Of a stretch of DNA of 5,262 bases, positions 1 through 5,262 are shown piece by piece. Position 1 is the stretch's first letter. The number at the start of each line of letters is the position of its first letter. A model generated the notes under the pieces. That model made no database searches, was not told where the DNA came from, and saw nothing but the letters and a program-made list of their open reading frames with translations. This DNA is from Fidelibacterota bacterium UBA7303 (GTDB taxonomy: Bacteria; Fidelibacterota; Marinisomatia; Marinisomatales; UBA1611): positions 1-5,262 of the forward strand of contig DKQR01000087.1 of assembly GCA_002471805.1 (NCBI GenBank). The letters run 5' to 3'. A program made the position numbers and the translations under genes.

Positions 1-1163
1 TCCTGGGCTTGATGTATGATACGCCCCTGGTCGTAAGGCAGCAGAAGTTCAATGGTTTTGTAATTTTTTTCCATGGCGGTCAGGATGCGGTTTTTTAACT
101 CTGATAAACGCAGGTGCTGCAAAGCGGATATGGGAACCGCGTCCGGGAAATGACGCTGCCGTTTTCCGATCAGGTTCAGATCCGAGATAAGGTCAACTTT
201 ATTCATTACAATGATATCCTGAACTCCGGATGCACCCAGTTCCCGCAAAACATCATTGATCGTTTGGATATGATCATCAATTTGCGGTGAAGAAATATCA
301 AAAACCTTCAGGATCAGATCCGCTTCAAGAACTTCTTTTAAAGTGCTCTTGAAGGAAGCAACAAGGTTGTGGGGCAGTTTCCGGATAAAGCCCACGGTAT
401 CACTAAGTAAAATGGAGTGTGAACTATCCAGTTCAACCCTGCGTATTGTAGTATCTAGTGTAGCGAATAGCTGATTTTTTATATATACATCTGCACCGGT
501 CAGTGCATTAAATAATGTGGATTTTCCCGCATTGGTATAGCCTACCAGGGCAACGCGATATTCCCTTTTTCTTCCTGCACCCTGGGTAGCCCGTTCCTTT
601 TCAATCCGTCCCAGTTCTTTTTTCAGGTTTGCAATGCGGGTCCGGATGAGGCGGCGGTCAACCTCGATCTGGGTTTCTCCCATACCGGCCCGGGTTCCAA
701 TACCGCCCATTTGCCGTTCCAGGTGAGTCCACTGACGGGTCAGCCTGGGCAGCAAATATTCCAGATAGGCCAAGTCCACCTGGGTTCGAGCTTCTTTAGT
801 ACGGGCATGCTTCTGAAAAATATTCAGAATCAGGCCGCTGCGGTCCAGTATTTTAGTCCCTTGAGACATCTGATGGTAATTCTTGATCTGAGCTGGACTG
901 AGTTCATCATCAAATAATATGAGACTGACCCCCAATGCCGCCGCTTGATCAATGACCTGCTGGGCCTTACCCTTCCCAAGAAATGTTGCAGCATTTATTC
1001 TAGAAACTTTTTGTGTAACCCTGCCAACCACCTCTGCCCCGGCAGTATCAGCCAGCAACTCAAGTTCATCCAGGTGCTCATGGACAATATTTTCCGTTAT
1101 TCCGGGTCGGATCACACCAATCAAGAGTGCTTTTTCTCGATCTACCGCCTGTTTTTCACTCAT
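1..1163 (-). CDS. hflX: Ribosome-splitting GTPase HflX (partial, C-terminal end outside window)
   Basis: I translated this frame directly: 387 codons run from an ATG at 1163 to the window edge without a stop. HflX binds the 50S subunit and in E. coli splits stalled or hibernating ribosomes, notably under heat stress. The N-terminal nucleotide-binding domain includes FLGKGKAQQV (61-70), LILFDDELSPAQ (81-92) and DRSGLILNIF with FQKHARTKEARTQVDLA (107-132). The helical part carries GGIGTR (153-158) and ETQIEVDRRLI (163-173). The G domain has G1 GYTNAGKST (208-216), G2 in TLDTT (235-239), G3 DTVGF (255-259), G4 NKVD (321-324) and G5 SA (346-347). Homologues are about 420-430 residues, so only some tens of C-terminal residues are missing. 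In place of the usual RGPGE after GGIGT the sequence reads RAGMGE, one residue longer and without the proline. The start lies inside the end of the BatA-like gene (8-base overlap ATGAGTGA), and the protein begins MSEKQAVDREKALLIGV, where the family strand starts at ALLIGV. Confidence 0.96.
   Translation of the reverse strand, partial: MSEKQAVDREKALLIGVIRPGITENIVHEHLDELELLADTAGAEVVGRVTQKVSRINAATFLGKGKAQQVIDQAAALGVSLILFDDELSPAQIKNYHQMSQGTKILDRSGLILNIFQKHARTKEARTQVDLAYLEYLLPRLTRQWTHLERQMGGIGTRAGMGETQIEVDRRLIRTRIANLKKELGRIEKERATQGAGRKREYRVALVGYTNAGKSTLFNALTGADVYIKNQLFATLDTTIRRVELDSSHSILLSDTVGFIRKLPHNLVASFKSTLKEVLEADLILKVFDISSPQIDDHIQTINDVLRELGASGVQDIIVMNKVDLISDLNLIGKRQRHFPDAVPISALQHLRLSELKNRILTAMEKNYKTIELLLPYDQGRIIHQAQ
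1156..1163 (-). other. 8-base ATGAGTGA overlap, BatA-like gene to hflX
   Basis: The hflX ATG (1163-1161) lies five bases before the BatA-like TGA (1158-1156), within its last codons CAT GAG TGA. The preceding coding-strand bases (AAGTCGCCAGACAACC) show no clear Shine-Dalgarno element. Confidence 0.8.
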
Positions 1164-3225
1164 GGTTGTCTGGCGACTTCATTTTCGAGGGATTAGGCCG
1201 TCCCAGGATCGATTCCAGTAAAAGCAAGGCAATCGCAATCAATAAAAATGTTTTCCAAAGCGCTTTTCCCTGCCGAATTTCCGAAAAGAGAGCAGCAAAG
1301 TCTGCTTCCAGATCCAGCCATTGTGTATTATCTTCAGAAATCATTTGATCCAGATTCTCTTGAGACAATTCCTCCTGAATATATTCTTTATAATACAATC
1401 TTGTGGGAAATGATGTGAACAGTTCCCCATTGGCAAAGACCCGGTATATACCCAACTCATCCGTGGCTGGAATCAGGATACCCTCCCTGTTGAAATCTGG
1501 CACAATAAGGGTCTTTTGTCCGGAAGGTGATTCTACCTCCCAAGTGCTACGAATGTAATCCTGCTCAATATAAATCCATTTCGTGCTTCCTACAGCCACG
1601 GGGGCTGTATTAATCTCATCCGTGCCGGTCAATATCAATAACCGGTAAACCAGCGGAATCAGGAGGCCGCGAACCGGCAGATCATTCCACCTTAAATCAA
1701 GCAGGGACGTGAAATAAAAAACAGTGCCGCTCCCTTTTGAAAATTCCAGTAAAAATGGATCGCCCGTATTTAGGGACAGGTGCACTTTATGTTTTCGCAT
1801 TGTCTTCGCATTGATATAAGAAAATATTTCCGGTAATTCTTTTTGAATGTTCCTGACCTGCAGATTGGCCAGCAGGTCCGAATTGGATGTTCGGTAATTA
1901 ATTTCGAAAAATCCCGTCCCTATATTTTTTAATTCCTCAATTACTGGAAAACCCAAGTGCGTTGCCAGAATGTCATTGAATACCTCTGGATCCCCACCCC
2001 CCTGAAACCAAATTAATCCTCCTCCATTCTTTAAAAATTGATCCAAGGCAGTAATGGCCTCTTCCGATATATTTTGCGGATTATGGATTACCGCTACATC
2101 CAGTTCATCGATGAAAAGCCGATTAATATCCGGCTGGAGGCGTGACTCAACAAATAAAAATTGATTGGTCGGGTCAATGGAACGAAAGACCATTTCCAGA
2201 ATTGTTAATTCTTCCTGGGTGCTGGCGATAAGCCCGCATTTAATTTGTTCCATAACGGGCATGGAAATAAACCAGTTGTTATCAGCAGTATAATCATCCT
2301 CCGGCAAAGTGACCCTGGCCCGGACGATGCCCTTTCTGCCAGGGTAAGCCTGAAATATGAACTCCTTTTCCCGGGCTGGGGTAAATTCGGCCACCACCTG
2401 CCCCACACGATGATTATCAAATAATAATTCCACAGGCACATTTGGTTTGGGCAGGTTTCCAGAATTTTTAATGCGCGCATTGAGTTTGACCAGTTCATTG
2501 GGAGTTTTTATTCGATTGATAGATGATACTGACTGAATAGAGAGGTTATCATATATTTCCCCGGGATTGATAAAATAAAACTTCCAATCATCACGAAAGT
2601 TTTTGGCCAGAAATGCACTATCGGGTCTGTGCATCAGGTTACTGAAAACAACACATTCCTTTACCAACTCATCGATGGTGGGATCCGTGACTAGGGAATC
2701 GATCACGGTCCAGATATCATCAAATTCATATGAGGCTTCTATATCTTTGATCAGGGAAGGTAGAAGCGGATCATGGGGTGACCCTGTAAAAATGGTTTTC
2801 TCAGGGCATGTTTGTACCACAGTGGCCTGAGTATTATCATGGAAAAAGGGCAATAGTGAGATTGCTCCTGATTTAGCACGTTCTAATAAAGATTCTCCAT
2901 CTATTTTTCCATTCATACTCGCAGAATTATCGATCACAACAACCAGCCGGGCCCGCTGTTCGGCTGCTAGCCAGCCGGGCATCAATCCCTGCGTAACAGG
3001 CTGCGCAAGCATCAATACCAAAGCAGTAATGGCCAGAATACGCAACAGTAGTAATATGATTTGCTGGATCTGAACTTTGCGAATGGAACTGGTTTCCAGC
3101 TGTTTAATGAACTGCAGAGTACTGAATTCCACTTTATTCAATCGTAGCCGGGTGAAAAAATGGATAACGATGGGGATTGCAATTGCTGCAAGTATCCAGA
3201 GTACAGAAGGCGCAAGCAGATTCAC
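1156..3225 (-). CDS. BatA-like membrane protein with VWA domain and GATase-like domain
   Basis: This 689-residue protein opens with the BatA/aerotolerance N-terminal double-transmembrane module: helix about 7-24 with AIPIVIHFF, a basic cytoplasmic loop with RLRLNKVEFSTLQFI, and a second helix about 55-74. A VWA domain follows (about 92-220) with the metal-site motif DNSASM at 99-104. A beta-rich region spans about 225-320. A class I glutamine-amidotransferase-like fold lies at about 326-430, with DVAVIHNPQNIS and a GGGLIWFQGG turn at 400-409 but no catalytic Cys-His-Glu visible. Another beta-rich region precedes a final transmembrane helix at about 657-674 and a short basic tail. Bat proteins are linked to stress or oxygen tolerance in Bacteroides and to MoxR ATPase partners, but no moxR or DUF58 gene is in this window. 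The later VWA metal residues look lost: FSNLM at 194-198 replaces the usual S/T-D-L/G, and the expected threonine loop is unclear. The GTG start at 3225 overlaps the preceding stop as GTGA and gives a family-typical N-terminus. Exact function is unknown. Confidence 0.87.
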   Translation of the reverse strand: MNLLAPSVLWILAAIAIPIVIHFFTRLRLNKVEFSTLQFIKQLETSSIRKVQIQQIILLLLRILAITALVLMLAQPVTQGLMPGWLAAEQRARLVVVIDNSASMNGKIDGESLLERAKSGAISLLPFFHDNTQATVVQTCPEKTIFTGSPHDPLLPSLIKDIEASYEFDDIWTVIDSLVTDPTIDELVKECVVFSNLMHRPDSAFLAKNFRDDWKFYFINPGEIYDNLSIQSVSSINRIKTPNELVKLNARIKNSGNLPKPNVPVELLFDNHRVGQVVAEFTPAREKEFIFQAYPGRKGIVRARVTLPEDDYTADNNWFISMPVMEQIKCGLIASTQEELTILEMVFRSIDPTNQFLFVESRLQPDINRLFIDELDVAVIHNPQNISEEAITALDQFLKNGGGLIWFQGGGDPEVFNDILATHLGFPVIEELKNIGTGFFEINYRTSNSDLLANLQVRNIQKELPEIFSYINAKTMRKHKVHLSLNTGDPFLLEFSKGSGTVFYFTSLLDLRWNDLPVRGLLIPLVYRLLILTGTDEINTAPVAVGSTKWIYIEQDYIRSTWEVESPSGQKTLIVPDFNREGILIPATDELGIYRVFANGELFTSFPTRLYYKEYIQEELSQENLDQMISEDNTQWLDLEADFAALFSEIRQGKALWKTFLLIAIALLLLESILGRPNPSKMKSPDNHE
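3222..3225 (-). other. GTGA stop/start overlap, SEC59-family gene to BatA-like gene
   Basis: The TGA at 3224-3222 overlaps a GTG start at 3225-3223. A GGGAT sequence lies roughly 10-13 bases upstream on the coding strand and is at best a weak ribosome binding site. The GTG yields the N-terminus expected for BatA-type proteins. Confidence 0.8.
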
Positions 3226-3815
3226 AACAGTTGCGATCCCGACAGCATGACAAATCCAGATAATACCGGTATGGTCAAATTATCGTTAAGTGGGATTGGT
3301 GATAATTCGATGAGCATTGCTGCAAACCCACCCAAGATCAGTATTCCAGCATCAATATTTTGCATGATCGGCAGAATGACTGCCAAAGATAAAATCATGC
3401 CCGCTAACCCGCCGCTGATGGTTTTTTCTCTGATCCTGCCCATGGGGAAGGTTATGCCGACAATTGCTGCGAAGGTATCTCCTACAGTTAAAAATAAAAG
3501 CGCAGGAACAGCTATTTCTTTGGGAAATAATCCTATGGTTATACAGGAACCGATCAGCAACCAGGTGGCTCCGGTTGTTTTCCCTCTAGATTCATGTTTT
3601 CGAAGCATGAAATAAAACCAGCGATTAAAAAATAATTCCAGCCTTGGCAGTCTCTTCCTGCCTACCTCAATCGCAATAGAAAACACACTGCATAGAAACA
3701 ATATTTTTACCACCAGCCATCGATCCGGAATCACTAGATAATACCCCAACGGAATCACGGAGGCGAATAAATGGATGGTTTTTCTGGAAATTTCGTTACG
3801 GGGAACTGAGTTCAC
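3222..3815 (-). CDS. SEC59/DGK1/VTE5-family integral membrane lipid or prenol kinase
   Basis: This 197-residue polytopic protein has about five or six hydrophobic segments and belongs to the dolichol kinase/phytol kinase/CTP-dependent diacylglycerol kinase family, related to CDP-diglyceride synthases. Family motifs are visible in order: RKTIHLFA at 11-18, an IEVGRKR segment at 49-55, TGATWLLIG at 81-89, the GDTFAAIVG loop at 112-120, KTISGGLAG at 131-139, and the C-terminal IEL plus DNLTIPVLSG at 178-187. Characterised members use CTP to phosphorylate a membrane alcohol (dolichol, phytol or diacylglycerol). The substrate cannot be read from the sequence; undecaprenol, phytol-type prenols and diacylglycerol are all possible. 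The start is a GTG inside a GTGA overlap with the PASTA gene, and the first residues after it lead straight into the family N-terminus. The stop overlaps the next GTG in the same way. Its place between a PASTA gene and a Bat-type gene suggests envelope lipid or lipid-carrier metabolism (inference). Confidence 0.85.
   Translation of the reverse strand: MNSVPRNEISRKTIHLFASVIPLGYYLVIPDRWLVVKILFLCSVFSIAIEVGRKRLPRLELFFNRWFYFMLRKHESRGKTTGATWLLIGSCITIGLFPKEIAVPALLFLTVGDTFAAIVGITFPMGRIREKTISGGLAGMILSLAVILPIMQNIDAGILILGGFAAMLIELSPIPLNDNLTIPVLSGFVMLSGSQLL
3812..3815 (-). other. GTGA stop/start overlap, PASTA gene to SEC59-family gene
   Basis: The TGA at 3814-3812 overlaps a GTG start at 3815-3813. The 20 bases upstream on the coding strand (TTCAATCAAATGATTGACAA) hold no Shine-Dalgarno match, which points to coupled reinitiation. 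There is no ATG nearby that would give a better family N-terminus. Confidence 0.8.
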
Positions 3816-4570
3816 TTGTCAATCATTTGATTGAAGATATCCTGCATATCCAAAACGCTCACTGTCAAATCGACCGTTGCCGGTTCTTCCAACACAGTTT
3901 CAGCGGGGATGGATTGGTCCAGGACCGTATAAGGGATTAAATCTTCATTTTGGCGATAATAGATTTTACCTATTTTAAATCCGGCCTTTAACAGATCCTT
4001 TTCGGCTTTCTTCTTGCTCAATCCAAACACATTGGGTACTTGAAAAAAGTTTGGTGGTACCCCGAGGCTGATGGTGAGGTGCACACCCATCCCGCGGTTA
4101 AGGTAGTCCCCACCTTTGGGATACTGCCAAGTGACATTCCCGGAGGGTACATCAGAATTATATTCCTGGTATACGGTATCCACCTCAAGGCCATTTTGAT
4201 GCAGGGCCAATTCTGCACTGCGGAGGGATCTGCCGATCAAATCGGGGATGGCAACCATTTTTTCAGGGTGTGCAATTTTAAGGCGTACGGTCCTTCCTTC
4301 CTTGACCCGGGTATTGGGAGCCGGGTATTGATCAACAATTGTTCCTGGTTCGTATAGGCCAGTATAGAGGGTGTCCGAGACCAGATTTTTGTATCCTTCT
4401 GACGACAATATTTTTTTTGAATGTTTCAAACTTTTCCCAATAACATTCACCATATAACGCCCTTCCCCCCGGCGGACATAGGCGGGCATGATGACCATAT
4501 CGATGAGAATAATAATCCCCAGTGAAAACAGGGTAAATACACTGAGATAGCTAATTACATTTTTTATCAT
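3812..4570 (-). CDS. Membrane-anchored PASTA-domain protein (three PASTA repeats, no kinase domain)
   Basis: This 252-residue protein has a short N-terminus, one transmembrane segment at about 7-28 (likely a signal anchor), then three tandem PASTA domains outside the membrane: about 39-101 (VNVIGKS), 106-169 (IPDLIGRS) and 177-239 (VPNVFGLS). Each ends with the usual proline-rich turn and basic or acidic-G element, such as QYPAPNTRVKEG. PASTA domains bind peptidoglycan fragments or beta-lactams in Ser/Thr kinases and penicillin-binding proteins. Here neither a kinase nor a transpeptidase domain is attached, as in stand-alone PASTA proteins of Bacteroidota and relatives, so a role in envelope sensing or as a cell-wall enzyme partner is inference. 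I chose the ATG at 4570 because it makes an ATGA overlap with the rsmB stop and puts the hydrophobic segment at the N-terminus. An in-frame ATG at 4636 would add 22 polar residues and overlap rsmB by 70 bases. The coding strand carries an A8 run at 4411-4418, and the frame is intact across it. Confidence 0.88.
   Translation of the reverse strand: MIKNVISYLSVFTLFSLGIIILIDMVIMPAYVRRGEGRYMVNVIGKSLKHSKKILSSEGYKNLVSDTLYTGLYEPGTIVDQYPAPNTRVKEGRTVRLKIAHPEKMVAIPDLIGRSLRSAELALHQNGLEVDTVYQEYNSDVPSGNVTWQYPKGGDYLNRGMGVHLTISLGVPPNFFQVPNVFGLSKKKAEKDLLKAGFKIGKIYYRQNEDLIPYTVLDQSIPAETVLEEPATVDLTVSVLDMQDIFNQMIDK
4567..4570 (-). other. ATGA stop/start overlap, rsmB to PASTA gene
   Basis: The rsmB TGA (4569-4567) and the PASTA ATG (4570-4568) share bases. 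Just upstream on the coding strand is an A7 run (4572-4578) and no GGAGG-like sequence, so termination-reinitiation coupling is the simplest way to start the PASTA gene. This junction decides the choice of the 4570 start over the longer one at 4636. Confidence 0.85.
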
Positions 4571-5262
4571 ATTTTTTTGATTTTGGCAGCGAACATACCA
4601 TCTACACCATGAAGATGTGGAAATGTCTGCAGGCATCCTCTTTCATTGATCCAAGTCTTTGGCAAATGAGAACAGCCCGGGACCAACATAAAATCAGCAT
4701 TTAAATTAAGGAATCGTTCAACCACACTCCAATTTTCTTCTGGTTCCAAAGAACAGGTTGCATAAACAAGTTCTCCACTTGGATTCAAATAGTTGGCTGC
4801 ATGGTGCAATAGATCAGACTGCAGCTTTACAAATTGATCTATATCCTCTTTTTTCCTGCGCCACCGTATGTCAGGTTTACGGGCCATAACTCCAGTTCCC
4901 GTGCAGGGTGCATCGATGAGTATTTTATCTGCATTTTGAGAAATATCAGTCCTGGCATCCCGTACAGACCATTCAATATTCCTTAAGCCGTGTCTTCCTG
5001 TATCTTTTTGCCCCATTTTCACTCTTTCCGGATCAATATCTGATGCAAGTATTTTGCCGTTTTTACCTGATTTTTCAGCCATCAAAAGGGACTTGGTTCC
5101 CGGAGCTGCACAGACATCTAAAATAATTTCACCTTCGACAGGATTCAGAAGTTCCACAACAGCCCCCGCTGCCGGATCTTGAATGGAGATCAATCCTTCC
5201 TGAAATAGCTCGGTTGACAATATCCTTGCCGCACCGGTATCGATCTTTAGAAAATAATTAAT
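4567..5262 (-). CDS. rsmB: 16S rRNA (cytosine-C5)-methyltransferase, RsmB/Sun family (partial, N-terminus outside window)
   Basis: The visible 231 residues form the SAM-dependent Rossmann domain of an RNA m5C methyltransferase, which in E. coli RsmB methylates C967 of 16S rRNA. Numbering from the window edge, the SAM-binding motif DVCAAPG is at about 49-55, the acidic ribose-binding motif DID at 75-77, an RDA motif near 101-103, the DAPCTGTG motif at 117-124 (Cys120, product release) and YATCS near 167-171 (Cys170, catalytic nucleophile). The stretch KPDIRW followed by a charged segment and LQSDLL, and the C-terminal HGVDGMFAAK, resemble RsmB more than other Nol1/Nop2/Sun members. The frame is open to the window edge, so a TTG at 5220 is an internal codon, not a start. 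A full RsmB is about 430 residues, so roughly 200, including the expected NusB-like domain, lie upstream. The TGA stop overlaps the next start as ATGA. Without the N-terminus, a different NSUN-type subfamily is possible but less likely. Confidence 0.93.
   Translation of the reverse strand: MNYFLKIDTGAARILSTELFQEGLISIQDPAAGAVVELLNPVEGEIILDVCAAPGTKSLLMAEKSGKNGKILASDIDPERVKMGQKDTGRHGLRNIEWSVRDARTDISQNADKILIDAPCTGTGVMARKPDIRWRRKKEDIDQFVKLQSDLLHHAANYLNPSGELVYATCSLEPEENWSVVERFLNLNADFMLVPGCSHLPKTWINERGCLQTFPHLHGVDGMFAAKIKKI

Noticed and set aside
711..1348. Several plus-strand open frames of 68-89 codons
   Set aside because: They are antisense to hflX and the end of the BatA-like gene, overlap one another in different frames, and show no domain or start signal.
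2205..2830. Alternative-frame open stretches within the BatA-like gene
   Set aside because: The 689-residue frame is continuous across them with domain structure; the alternatives have no recognisable content.
3160..3615. Plus-strand open frame of 151 codons
   Set aside because: It is antisense to the SEC59-family gene and the BatA-like N-terminus, both with clear family motifs; the translation shows no recognisable domain.
4040..4357. Plus-strand open frame of 105 codons and an overlapping minus-strand frame at 4018-4218
   Set aside because: Both are shadows of the PASTA repeats, whose motif order is clear in the chosen frame.
4411..4418. T8 run as a terminator or frameshift lesion
   Set aside because: On the coding strand it is A8 inside the first PASTA repeat (SKKIL); the frame continues through it and no hairpin was seen beside it.
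4571..4636. Longer start for the PASTA protein at an ATG at 4636
   Set aside because: It would add 22 polar, Trp/Cys-rich residues encoded inside the rsmB C-terminus, push the signal anchor inward, and overlap rsmB by 70 bases; the ATGA overlap at 4570 is far more typical.
5218..5220. TTG at 5220 as the start of a complete 217-residue methyltransferase
   Set aside because: The frame stays open to the window edge and the methyltransferase family has a long N-terminal part; the TTG is an internal Leu codon.

Overview
The window is a single, gene-dense, minus-strand transcription unit with no intergenic DNA. In transcription order (high to low coordinates) it holds five genes: the C-terminal half of a 16S rRNA m5C methyltransferase of the RsmB/Sun family (cut by the right edge); a small membrane-anchored protein with three PASTA domains and no kinase; a multi-pass membrane protein of the SEC59/DGK1/VTE5 lipid-kinase family; a 689-residue BatA-like membrane protein with a von Willebrand A (VWA) domain and a GATase-like domain; and the ribosome-splitting GTPase HflX (cut by the left edge, lacking only its extreme C-terminus). 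The four junctions overlap by 4, 4, 4 and 8 bases (ATGA, GTGA, GTGA, ATGAGTGA), so all five genes are probably co-transcribed and translationally coupled.

Organism: a bacterium of moderate GC content. The BatA-type double-transmembrane VWA protein, the kinase-less PASTA protein and the lack of convincing Shine-Dalgarno sequences at all four visible starts fit the Bacteroidota/FCB superphylum or a neighbouring candidate phylum (for example Ignavibacteria-, Calditrichota- or Marinimicrobia-like lineages). This is inferred from gene content; no rRNA or marker phylogeny is available here.

How the genes may work together: two ribosome genes (rRNA methylation by RsmB, rescue of stalled or hibernating ribosomes by HflX) flank three envelope genes (peptidoglycan-sensing PASTA protein, CTP-dependent prenol or lipid kinase, Bat-type stress protein). 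No mobile element, tRNA, CRISPR array, promoter or terminator was found. I see no clearly new defence or mobile system. The points most worth checking are the envelope trio between two ribosome genes, the degenerate VWA metal site, an altered RGPGE loop in HflX, and the chain of overlapping starts without Shine-Dalgarno sequences.
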